Assembly: GCF_000203975.2 (NCBI RefSeq)
Contig: NZ_AFCF02000011.1
Span: forward strand, 1 to 64,000
Source: Leisingera sp. ANG1
GTDB taxonomy: Bacteria > Pseudomonadota > Alphaproteobacteria > Rhodobacterales > Rhodobacteraceae
Length of the DNA: 64,000 nt
Direction of reading: 5' to 3'
Shown: one piece after another, positions 55,181 to 63,080 of the stretch
Layout of the letters: each line of letters opens with the position of its first letter
Numbering within the stretch: position 1 is the first letter of the stretch
Notes under the pieces: model-generated
What the model was told of the DNA's origin: nothing
The model's input: only the letters and a program-made list of their open reading frames with translations
Database searches by the model: none
Position numbers and translations under genes: made by a program

Positions 55181-55227
55181 CCAAGACTTTTTGAAAAGTC
55201 TTGGCAAAAGTTTTCGAAAACTTTTGC
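55181..55227. terminator. Twin-palindrome bidirectional terminator
   Basis: CCAAGACTTTT-TG-AAAAGTCTTGG (55181-55204) adjoins GCAAAAGTTTT-CG-AAAACTTTTGC (55204-55227), sharing one base. Both are perfect 11-bp arms with internal T/A runs. It lies between the GT4 gene and the convergent LuxR-type gene and likely stops transcription from both sides. Confidence 0.8.
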
Positions 55228-55350
55228 GCACCGGGTTGGCCCACCGGCCGGATGCGGCGGGCCCCGGCCCCGCCCGCATCCGGCAAGCGGCGCCGCCGGC
55301 CATGGGCCGGGGCGCCTGTTGCATGTCTGGCGCTGCCGCCCGCAGCCCGC

Positions 55351-56007
55351 TCAGTGGCGGTGCGCCTGCGGCGGCAGCTGCTCGGAGGCCCAAAGCGCCG
55401 CCTGGGTGCGGTTCTTGGCGCCGATCTTGCGGAAGCAGGTGCGCAGATGCACTTTCACCGTGGCTTCGCAGATCCCCAGTTCATTGGCGATGCTCTTGTT
55501 GGTGGCGCCTTCCGTGAGCTTGGCCAGGATCAGCTGCTCGCGGTCCGACAGCCCGTGCCGCACGTCCTGGCGGGCCGGTGCCGCCGCCTGCGGCTCCGCC
55601 CCGTTCAGCATTTCCGGCACCGGCCCTGCCGCCGCTGCGGCGGACAGCACGATGCGGTAGCCGTCCTGCACCACCTGCAGCGCCGCAATCAGCGCGCCGG
55701 CCGATTTGCGCTCCGGGATCACCGCCTCGGCATACTGGCTGAGCTGCATCTGGGCCGAGGCCGGGCAGCCGTCGCCGGTGATCAGGATCAGCGGCACCGC
55801 GCCGTTGCGGCTGCGGAAGGCCTGCAGCTCCTGCTGCAGCTCCGCGCCGGCCGCATGGCTGTAGCACAGCACCATGTCGCGCTCCGGCAGCTGCGGCAGT
55901 TCCGCCAGGGCGCCGCAACAGCGCCCGGTCTCATAGTCGTTTGCTTCACAGATGGTCAGAAACATGTCCCTGAGAAGCCTGCTTTCCCCCACAACGTGCA
56001 CAGGCAT
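55351..56007 (-). CDS. LuxR-family regulator with degenerate receiver (CsgD/VpsT-like)
   Basis: 218 residues. The N-terminal 120 residues have receiver-domain shape, but the acidic pocket is lost (VHVVGES in place of a DD motif) and the phospho-acceptor position reads DMVLCYSHAAG, with no Asp at the end of that strand, so phosphorylation is unlikely. The C-terminus from about 151 is a LuxR/NarL helix-turn-helix: LSDREQLILAKLTEGATNKS, IANELGICEATVKVHLRTCF. This layout is that of CsgD/VpsT-type biofilm regulators, but the VpsT c-di-GMP motif W[FLM][TS]R is not seen. ATG 56007 has AAAGGAG six bases upstream. Divergent from a second LuxR-type gene. Confidence 0.87.
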   Translation of the reverse strand: MPVHVVGESRLLRDMFLTICEANDYETGRCCGALAELPQLPERDMVLCYSHAAGAELQQELQAFRSRNGAVPLILITGDGCPASAQMQLSQYAEAVIPERKSAGALIAALQVVQDGYRIVLSAAAAAGPVPEMLNGAEPQAAAPARQDVRHGLSDREQLILAKLTEGATNKSIANELGICEATVKVHLRTCFRKIGAKNRTQAALWASEQLPPQAHRH

Positions 56008-56696
56008 CCAAAACTCCTTTACTCGTAACATGCCGGAAATTGCCTCCGGCCCGTCCCCCTGGAGCGTGCTGTTTCGGCTGGCCCACCCCCGCAGACCGCC
56101 GGATTTGCAATGCGCCGGCACACCCCGGAACACAACTCACCTGCTTGCCGCCGCCTGGGCCCCGGCAGCGCCCGCGCGCCGCCGTTTCCGGATCGTGATA
56201 AATACAGAACACACCCGGAAAAAACGTCCCGGACCAGGCAGCGCACGCCGGCATTCAAACACTTCAGATGCGCATTGCTGTGGATAAACCGTAGCGAATC
56301 CAGCCTTTATTGTTAAGAAACTTCCCCTCCCGGAGCAGTGCTTTTTGGCAGCGGCAGTGCCGGTTCCGGGGCCTGCCCCGCCCTACTGGCCTGTTTTTTC
56401 ACGCGATCTGCCCCCGGCGCCCTACCCCCTTGGCATTGTCCCCAAAGCGGAAACGCAGTGTTTCCGATTGGGTTTCTACAATTTTAAGACATTCGTACTT
56501 TTTGGAATCACAACCTCAGGTTTCAGCGATTCGCCGCTTCCGGCCCCGGCAGCTACCCCCATGGTGGTATTTTGCCCGGGCGCCCAGCCAAAGGCCGCAG
56601 CGCCGCCCGGCCTTTGGCGTACCCCCTATGCCCGGTTTGACCCTGACGCCAGAGTGCTACCCTCAAGACATTCATTATGTCATGCCGGGGGGCAAC
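56008..56696. promoter_or_regulatory. Large divergent regulatory region (689 bp) between two LuxR-type genes
   Basis: No convincing gene lies here, although the frame of the downstream gene stays open back to 56310. Three TACCCCC heptamers occur at 56423, 56554 and 56620, with a variant TACCCTC at 56658. A perfect inverted repeat CGGAAAC-5-GTTTCCG is at 56448-56466. An AT-rich stretch is at 56470-56520. These have the form of multiple regulator sites. Confidence 0.55.
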
Positions 56697-57788
56697 ATGG
56701 TTATGTTGAGTGCGTCCGTTTCGCAAACGGGCAGGTTGTTTTTCACGCGGTCTCTCCAGAGGCAAATCTCATCCCTGACACATCTGGCCCTGGTCCAGCC
56801 CGGCCACCGGCATGCCCCGGTGCTGACCAGCGACGACAGCCTGGGCGGCGCCTGTTCCAGCGCCGCCGCGGCGCTGCTGCGGCGCCAGCTGCAGCCCGGC
56901 AGCGCCACCGCCTTCCGCCCCCGCCAGCCCGGCGGCGCCGCGGCGCGGATGCTGGCCGCACAGCTGGCCGCGGCAGACCAGCCGCAGCTGGCTGAGCTGG
57001 CAGCGGAGCTGGCGGCTGGGCGCGGCTGGGCCATGTTCACCTGCAGCTTCGAGGACGGCAGCGAGGACCTGATCGCGCTGCGCCTCGAAGGCGGCCCGCA
57101 TGATGCCCATTGCGGCGACATCCTGCAGGCGATCTGGCCGGTGCTGCGCGAGGACTCCTTGCGCGAGCTGGCCGGCGAAACCCAGGCGGCAGTGACCAGC
57201 GCGCTGCTGTGGACCGTCTCCAAGAAGACCGACAGCGCGGTGCTGGTGCTCGATGCCGAAGGCGCGCTGCTGCACTGCAATGAATCGGGCCGCGACATGC
57301 TGGATGGCGGCGACCTGCTGAGCGACCAGTCCGGCCGCCTCAGCTGCGCCCGCCCCGGCGAGACCGCGGGCTTTTATGCAGCCGTCGCCGAATGCGCCCG
57401 CTCGCGCCGCGGCAGTGCCCGCGGCCCGCAGGAGCTGATCCTGTTCCTGGAGGACCGCAAGAGCGGCATGCGGCTGCCGGTGTCGCTGACCCGCTACCGC
57501 TGCGCCGGCTCCGGCCAGCCGCTGGTGGTGGCGATCCTGCCGCGCCAGCCCGACCGCCGCCGCATCGAGATGCTGGCCCAGAAAATGGGGCTGTCGCCGG
57601 CCGAAGCGCGGGTGGCGGCGCTCATTCAGCTCGGGCTCTCCAACCGCGAGGCGGCGCATATCGCCGGCCTCAAGGTGCAGACCTTCAACACCTATGCCAA
57701 GCGGGTGCTGGCCAAGATGCAGGCCCCCGGCCGGGCTGAAATGGCGCAGCGGCTGACCTGGCAGGCCTCGCTGGGGAGAGCGTCATGA
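56697..57788 (+). CDS. LuxR-type HTH regulator with PAS-like middle
   Basis: 363 residues. The C-terminal helix-turn-helix (298-345: LSPAEARVAALIQLGLSNRE, AAHIAGLKVQTFNTYAKRVL) is of the LuxR/GerE class. Residues about 170-210 (LLWTVSKKTDSAVLVLDAEG, ALLHCNESG) look like a PAS fold. The N-terminal 160 residues are unassigned. I chose ATG 56697 since GGGGGGCAAC precedes it. ATGs at 56628 and 56682 are in frame and possible. The following gene overlaps by four bases, and an RTX gene and secretion system lie downstream on the same strand, making this a candidate activator for that unit. Confidence 0.82.
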   Translation: MVMLSASVSQTGRLFFTRSLQRQISSLTHLALVQPGHRHAPVLTSDDSLGGACSSAAAALLRRQLQPGSATAFRPRQPGGAAARMLAAQLAAADQPQLAELAAELAAGRGWAMFTCSFEDGSEDLIALRLEGGPHDAHCGDILQAIWPVLREDSLRELAGETQAAVTSALLWTVSKKTDSAVLVLDAEGALLHCNESGRDMLDGGDLLSDQSGRLSCARPGETAGFYAAVAECARSRRGSARGPQELILFLEDRKSGMRLPVSLTRYRCAGSGQPLVVAILPRQPDRRRIEMLAQKMGLSPAEARVAALIQLGLSNREAAHIAGLKVQTFNTYAKRVLAKMQAPGRAEMAQRLTWQASLGRAS

Positions 57789-58444
57789 ACAAGATGGCAC
57801 AGGACACCCCGTTCCAGGGCCCGCCCGCGCCGGCTGCCCCGCAGGCCCAGGCAACTCAGGCCCAGGCAACTCAGGCTCAGACAGCTCAGCCCCAAACCGC
57901 GCAGGCCCAGGCCGCAGCGGCCCGGATGGAGCAGCCCGCACAGGACAAACCCCAGGGCAATTCCCAGGACAAGCCGGTGCAGCCGCCGCGGCTGAGCAAC
58001 GCGGTGCTGGCGCAGATCTCCGCCGCGCTGCGCCAGGGCGGCGAGCCGCTGGCGGCCCAGGCCGACCTGGTGGCGCTGCACAAGCGCATCGCCGAGATGT
58101 TCACCACCCTCAACGAGGGGCTGGGCGAGCGCCACGCGCAGAAGGCCGCGGCCGACCGCGCCGCGCTGACCGCCCGCATCGACCAGCTGGAAACCGCGGT
58201 GAACCGGATGGAGGGGGCGCTCAGGATCGAGTTCGAACCGGTGCTGAAGGCCGCGGTGGCCGAGGCGCTGGCGCAGGCCGCGCCGCCGCCGCGCCGCCGC
58301 CGCGGGCTGGCCGCGGCCGCGCTCCTGCTGGGCGCCGCCGGTCTGGCGGCCGGGGTTTATTGGCACGCCCCCCTGCAGGAAATGGCCCAGGCCGCTGCCG
58401 CGGCTGCCGAAAGCCGCACCGGCTGGCAGCTGCCCGGCCTTTAA
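57785..58444 (+). CDS. Coiled-coil single-pass membrane protein, unknown function
   Basis: 219 residues, no family recognised. Residues 18-50 are Gln/Ala/Thr-rich with repeated AQATQ, coded by near-identical 15-base repeats. Residues about 72-165 are heptad-like helices with a likely coiled coil (LTARIDQLETAVNRMEGAL). RRRR at 170-173 followed by a hydrophobic segment (174-193) predicts the N-terminus in the cytoplasm and a 25-residue periplasmic tail. ATGA overlap with the LuxR-type gene shows they are co-translated. It could be a membrane-bound partner of that regulator or an accessory of the RTX export unit. Both are guesses. Confidence 0.75.
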   Translation: MNKMAQDTPFQGPPAPAAPQAQATQAQATQAQTAQPQTAQAQAAAARMEQPAQDKPQGNSQDKPVQPPRLSNAVLAQISAALRQGGEPLAAQADLVALHKRIAEMFTTLNEGLGERHAQKAAADRAALTARIDQLETAVNRMEGALRIEFEPVLKAAVAEALAQAAPPPRRRRGLAAAALLLGAAGLAAGVYWHAPLQEMAQAAAAAAESRTGWQLPGL

Positions 58445-58469
58445 TCGGCATTTTGTCCCCATTTGGGGG

Positions 58470-58489
58470 CATCCGCTGCGGCGCGGATG
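58470..58489. repeat. Hairpin upstream of RTX gene
   Basis: CATCCGC-6-GCGGATG in the 195-base gap after the coiled-coil gene. It could attenuate read-through into the RTX gene. Confidence 0.5.
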
Positions 58490-58639
58490 CGCTGCAATAC
58501 TCCCAGAAGGCATGATCCCGCCTTTTTGCGCCAGCGGCCCCCCGGGGAATTCCTTCCAGGGCCGCGGCACCGGCGGGGGCGCGGCCCCGGGCATCCGCCC
58601 GCAGCCCCGCCCCGCATTTTAACGAGGAGGAAGTTTACC

Positions 58640-61156
58640 ATGGGTATTGAAGACCAGAATCCTGAGTGGGAAGTCTGTGATCCGGAGTGCAGGATCGAGT
58701 TCTCCAAGGACAAGAATGATCCGAACTACAACAACGGCGCCACCGAACAGGGCGACGGCGGCGGCAACGTCATCAACCTGAACGACCACTATGCGGCAGA
58801 CAACGCCCGCGGCGGGGCCGGCGATGACGCGATCTACGGCAACGAGCGCAACAACAAGCTCGATGGCGAAGAAGGCCAGGATTACATCGAAGGCCAGGAC
58901 GGCGACGACAAGATCAAGGGCGGCACCGGCAACGACAAGCTGTTCGGCGGCGACGGCGACGGCAAGGGCCGTTACGAGAAGGTGGTGGCCTATTACGAGA
59001 CCAAGATCGACTACGACACCTGGGAAGAATATGAGGTGCCGGTCTACAAGACGATCTATATCGACGACGGCGATGACTGGATCGACGGCGAGGAAGGCTG
59101 CGACTACATCGACGGCGAAACCGGCAACGACACCCTGCTGGGCGGCCTGGATGCCGACACCGTGTTCGGCGGCGACGGCGATGACCACATCTTTGGCGAC
59201 GATGCCGACGGCGACTACAGCATGCGCGGCGGCAGCGACGACAAATGGGGCTATGACGGCTACGGCAAAGGCCGGCCGGAAGGCGACGGCGATGCCGGCG
59301 ACTACCTCTACGGCAACGACGGCAACGACTGCATGGATGGTGAAGGCGGCGACGACTGCATGTGGGGCGACGACGGCCAGTTCGACCTCTACGGCAATCT
59401 GGATTACGACCATTCCAACAACAACGACACCATGTACGGCCGCGACGGCAATGACCGGATGAACGGCCAGCAGGGCAACGACCGGATGTCCGGCGGCCTC
59501 GGCGACGACCTGGTGATCGGCGGCTCCGGCGACGACGAGATGTTCGGCGACGAGCGTCAGGGCCAGGGCGACGATCTTGACTTCGGCGCCGACAGCGGCA
59601 CCGGCGACAAGAACGGCGAGGTCGATGGCGACGACTGCATGCTGGGCGGCACCGGTGAAGACACCATGGACGGCCAGGGCGGCAACGACACCATGTTCGG
59701 TGAGGAAGACAACGACCTGATGCAGGGCGGCCGCGGCAACGACGTGATGGGCGGCGGCGAAGGCGACGATGACGTCAACGGCGGTGCCGGCAAGGACACC
59801 ATGCGCGGCGGCACCGGCAATGACGTGCTGGAAGGCGGCGCCCAGGGCGACCTGATCTTCGGCGACCGGGCCGACAACCTTGGCAGCGACCACTACAAGG
59901 CGCCTTATGTCGACTGGAGCTGCTGCGACGACGAAGAACCGTCCACGGCATCCAACGAGCATGGCGGCGGCCACAATATGAAGCCGGTTGATTGCCCGGA
60001 CTGCTACGAGCCGGAAGACAACGGCGAGAAGGTCGAGGGCCACGACGTGATCCGCGGCGGCTCCGGCAACGACACCATCTTCGGTGAAGGCGGCAATGAC
60101 GTCATCTACGGTCAGACCGGCAATGATGTGGTCAGCGGCGGCGACGGCGAGGACATCATCAAAGGCGGCCTCGGCAACGACAAGCTGTCCGGCGATGACG
60201 GCCATGACTGCCTGCATGGTGAAGACGGCCACGACCTGCTGAAAGGCGGCTCCGGCAACGACACCATCAAGGGCGGCGATGATGCCGACAAGGCCTTTGG
60301 CGGCACCGGCAACGACAAGATCTTCGGCCAGGAAGGCGATGACACGCTGCACGGCGGCGATCACGACGACTACATCAGCGGCGGCACTGGCCGCGACGTG
60401 ATCTTCGGCGACGACGGTGACGACAAGCTGATGGGCGGCCGCAGCCAGGACTTCATCGATGGCGGCAAAGGCGAAGACACGCTGAAAGGCGGCAAGGCCG
60501 GCGACGTGCTCAAGGGCGGTTACAACGACGACACGCTCTATGGCAACACCGGCAAGGACTGCCTCTATGGCGAAGAAGGCTACGACAAGCTGATGGGCGG
60601 CTTCGGCAACGACTTCCTGGATGGCGGTTCCGGCAACGACAAGCTGTTCGGCAACGCCGGCAACGACTGGCTGAAAGGCGGCACCGGCGACGACTGGCTG
60701 GTCGGCGGCACCGGCAAGGACGTCTTCATCATCGACCTGGAATGGGACGGCTACAGCTTCACGTCGAACGATGGCCATGACACCATTCATGACTTCGACA
60801 TCGACGAGGATCATGACGTGCTGCTGTTCCGTGTCCACGGCGACATCTCGGCGCAGGACGCCTTCGAGAAGCTCAATGGCGGACCGGACGGTGTTGGCGG
60901 CCACGCACAGGTCACCGAATCCGGCGGCGATACCCAGATCAAAGTGGGCGGCGCCTGGGTCACCATCAAGGACCTGCAGGGCAACGAAGCGCCGTTCTCC
61001 TCGCTGGGCCATGACACCAACCCATGGGGCGGTGTCGGCATCAACGCGGTCTCCAGCGGCGACGCGGGCAGCTATGAAGCGATCCGTGTGGTCACAGCTG
61101 ACGACTTCGATGACAGCTACGACAACATCTGGGGCCACCTCAACTACGGTGCCTGA
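58640..61156 (+). CDS. Cysteine-containing RTX calcium-binding protein
   Basis: 838-residue acidic protein built of GGxGxDxLxG-type nonapeptides from about residue 50 to 705, with two non-repeat insertions: about 113-142 (GRYEKVVAYYETKIDYDTWE...) and about 415-455 (WSCCDDEEPSTAS..., VDCPDCYEPED). The C-terminal about 130 residues form a non-repeat domain beginning FIIDLEWDGY and likely containing the type I secretion signal. ATG 58640 follows GAGGAGG with seven bases between, a very strong site. About twelve Cys are spread over the N-terminus, insertions and repeats, which is rare for type I substrates. The secretion genes start 154 bases downstream, so this is almost certainly their cargo. 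Confidence 0.92.
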   Translation: MGIEDQNPEWEVCDPECRIEFSKDKNDPNYNNGATEQGDGGGNVINLNDHYAADNARGGAGDDAIYGNERNNKLDGEEGQDYIEGQDGDDKIKGGTGNDKLFGGDGDGKGRYEKVVAYYETKIDYDTWEEYEVPVYKTIYIDDGDDWIDGEEGCDYIDGETGNDTLLGGLDADTVFGGDGDDHIFGDDADGDYSMRGGSDDKWGYDGYGKGRPEGDGDAGDYLYGNDGNDCMDGEGGDDCMWGDDGQFDLYGNLDYDHSNNNDTMYGRDGNDRMNGQQGNDRMSGGLGDDLVIGGSGDDEMFGDERQGQGDDLDFGADSGTGDKNGEVDGDDCMLGGTGEDTMDGQGGNDTMFGEEDNDLMQGGRGNDVMGGGEGDDDVNGGAGKDTMRGGTGNDVLEGGAQGDLIFGDRADNLGSDHYKAPYVDWSCCDDEEPSTASNEHGGGHNMKPVDCPDCYEPEDNGEKVEGHDVIRGGSGNDTIFGEGGNDVIYGQTGNDVVSGGDGEDIIKGGLGNDKLSGDDGHDCLHGEDGHDLLKGGSGNDTIKGGDDADKAFGGTGNDKIFGQEGDDTLHGGDHDDYISGGTGRDVIFGDDGDDKLMGGRSQDFIDGGKGEDTLKGGKAGDVLKGGYNDDTLYGNTGKDCLYGEEGYDKLMGGFGNDFLDGGSGNDKLFGNAGNDWLKGGTGDDWLVGGTGKDVFIIDLEWDGYSFTSNDGHDTIHDFDIDEDHDVLLFRVHGDISAQDAFEKLNGGPDGVGGHAQVTESGGDTQIKVGGAWVTIKDLQGNEAPFSSLGHDTNPWGGVGINAVSSGDAGSYEAIRVVTADDFDDSYDNIWGHLNYGA

Positions 61157-61165
61157 GCTATAGGA

Positions 61166-61257
61166 ACGGCGGGCCCGGGGTTTGCCTCGGGCCCGTCCAG
61201 CCCTGGTTCAGGACAGCGATTTGGTCCCCGGCCAAGGATTGCATCCTTGGACCAGGG
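61166..61257 (+). promoter_or_regulatory. Structured leader between RTX and secretion genes
   Basis: An 11-bp stem (61170-61195, CGGGCCCG arms, loop TTTG, one G-U) starts 13 bases after the RTX stop. Then CCCTGGT (61201-61207) pairs with ACCAGGG (61251-61257), enclosing CCAAGGAT-TGC-ATCCTTGG (61232-61250). No T tract. It may lower read-through so that cargo exceeds transporter. Confidence 0.55.
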
Positions 61258-61310
61258 CGCTGACCTCCAGATTTTACAACTTCACTTCGTGCAGCCGGGG
61301 GGCAACGACA

Positions 61311-63080
61311 ATGAAGACAAAACGGGTATTCGACGGACAAAGGGGTGTGCTGGCAGCCATCTTCACCGCCAGCATCTTTGTGAATCTCCTGATCCTGACA
61401 GCGCCACTCTACATGCTGCAACTGTTTGCCCGGGTCATGGCCTCGGGCAGCATTCCAACCCTGATTGCTCTCACCACCGGCGCGTGCATCGCGCTGGTGT
61501 TCTTTTTTATTTTCGACATGCTGCGCCAGCGCCTGGTGGCGCGGCTCGGCTCCCGCCTCGAGGCCCGGCTCAGCCCGGTGGTGCTGGAAGGCATGATCAA
61601 CGGCGAACTGCCGCCGGCCCTGCGCAAGGCGGAACCGGTCCGCGACATCCAGGAGCTCAGGAGCTTTGTCACCAGCCCGGTGTTCCTGGCGCTGCTGGAC
61701 GCGCCCTGGTCGGTGATCTTCCTGGCGCTGATCTTCATGTTCAGCCCGGTGCTGGGAATGGTGGCGCTGGCGGGCATCGCGGTGCTGTTCAGCCTGGCGC
61801 TGCTCAACGAGATGCTGGCCCGCAAGCCGATGGATGAAGCCGGCAAGCAGGCCACCGAGACCAATGCCGCAGTGGCCGAGATGATGCAGAACGCAGGCCT
61901 GATCCGCGCCATGGGCAAGACCGGCCCGCTGATCGGGCGCTGGCAGCTCAAGGCGTTCTCGGCGCTGCTGTTCAACACGCTGGCCACCGACCGGGTGGCG
62001 CTGATCACCTCGCTGGCCAAGGCCGCGCGCATGGGGCTGCAGATCGCGGTGCTGGGCGTCGGCGTGGTGCTGGTGATCAACAACCAGCTGACCCCGGGGC
62101 TGATGATTGCCTCCTCGATCCTGCTGGGCCGCGCCGCGGCGCCGGTGGAACAGTCGATCGCCGGCTGGCGCGGCTTTCTCAAGGCGCGCAGCGCGCAAGG
62201 GCGGCTCAACACCCTCTTGGCCCATCTCGGCGCCGCGCCGGAGCGGCTCACCCTGCCGGAGCCGGAAGGCCGGCTGGCGGTGGAAAACGCCACCGTGGTG
62301 CTGCACGGCCGCCCGGATCCGCTGCTGATGGACATCTCCTTTGAGCTGAAGCCCGGCCAGTCGCTGGGGCTCATTGGCCCCTCCGGTGCCGGCAAGACCA
62401 CCCTGGCCCATGCGCTGGCAGGGCTGCAGCCCTTGGTGCGCGGCCATATCCGCATCGACGATGCTGCGCTTTCGGACTGGGATCCGGCGCAGATCGGCCA
62501 GCATGTCGGCTTCCTGCCGCAGCGGGTCGAGCTGTTCCAGGGCACGGTGGCGGAAAACATCGCGCTGATGGACCCGGACGCCAAACCCTCCGATGTGGTG
62601 GCGGCGGCCAAGCTGGCGCAGGTGCATGAGATGATCCTGGCGCTGCCCGGCGGCTACAACGCCGAGGTCGGCCCGCGCGGCGAGTTCCTGTCCGCAGGCC
62701 AGCGCCAGCGCATCGGCCTGGCGCGCGCCTTCTTCGGCGACCGCAAGCTGATCATCCTGGATGAGCCCAACGCCAATCTCGACCCCGAGGGCGAAGAGGC
62801 GCTGGCCTGCGCCATCGAGGAAGCCTGCGCCCGCGGCGCTGCGGTGGTGGCGGTGACCCACCGGCTCAGCCTGCTGCGCCGGGTCAGCCATGCGGCGCTG
62901 TTGCAGGACGGCCGCCTGGCCCGCTTCGGCGAGGCCCGCCAGGTGATCGAGGCGGCGGCGCAGCCGATGGCGGCCGCCCCGGCGCATCCCGACGACCCCA
63001 AGATCGCCCCGTTCCGCCACCGCAAGGGCCCGGCGGACCAGGACAACCGGATCCCTCCGGCTGAAGGAGAAAGCGCATGA
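61311..63080 (+). CDS. prsD: Type I secretion ABC transporter (PrsD/AprD family)
   Basis: 589-residue inner-membrane exporter. N-terminal membrane domain with about five to six helices (about 14-35, 50-70, 125-145, 148-165, 245-272), then a nucleotide-binding domain: Walker A GPSGAGKTT at 356-364, signature LSAGQRQRI at 460-468, Walker B LIILDEP at 480-486, and switch His in VVAVTHRLS. It has no N-terminal peptidase-C39-like domain, as in PrsD/AprD. The final 60 residues are Pro/Lys-rich. ATG 61311 lies behind GGGGGGCAACGACA. Adjacent to its RTX cargo and overlapping the adaptor gene by ATGA. Confidence 0.94.
   Translation: MKTKRVFDGQRGVLAAIFTASIFVNLLILTAPLYMLQLFARVMASGSIPTLIALTTGACIALVFFFIFDMLRQRLVARLGSRLEARLSPVVLEGMINGELPPALRKAEPVRDIQELRSFVTSPVFLALLDAPWSVIFLALIFMFSPVLGMVALAGIAVLFSLALLNEMLARKPMDEAGKQATETNAAVAEMMQNAGLIRAMGKTGPLIGRWQLKAFSALLFNTLATDRVALITSLAKAARMGLQIAVLGVGVVLVINNQLTPGLMIASSILLGRAAAPVEQSIAGWRGFLKARSAQGRLNTLLAHLGAAPERLTLPEPEGRLAVENATVVLHGRPDPLLMDISFELKPGQSLGLIGPSGAGKTTLAHALAGLQPLVRGHIRIDDAALSDWDPAQIGQHVGFLPQRVELFQGTVAENIALMDPDAKPSDVVAAAKLAQVHEMILALPGGYNAEVGPRGEFLSAGQRQRIGLARAFFGDRKLIILDEPNANLDPEGEEALACAIEEACARGAAVVAVTHRLSLLRRVSHAALLQDGRLARFGEARQVIEAAAQPMAAAPAHPDDPKIAPFRHRKGPADQDNRIPPAEGESA

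Noticed and set aside
56310-56696. N-terminal extension of the PAS-LuxR protein
   Set aside because: The frame is open but the stretch is Pro/Arg-rich, has operator-like repeats and lacks a ribosome-binding site; ATG 56697 or 56682 is better supported.
58619-61138. Long minus-strand open frame opposite the second RTX gene
   Set aside because: It is a Val/Ala-rich mirror of the RTX nonapeptides with no domain and no ribosome-binding site.
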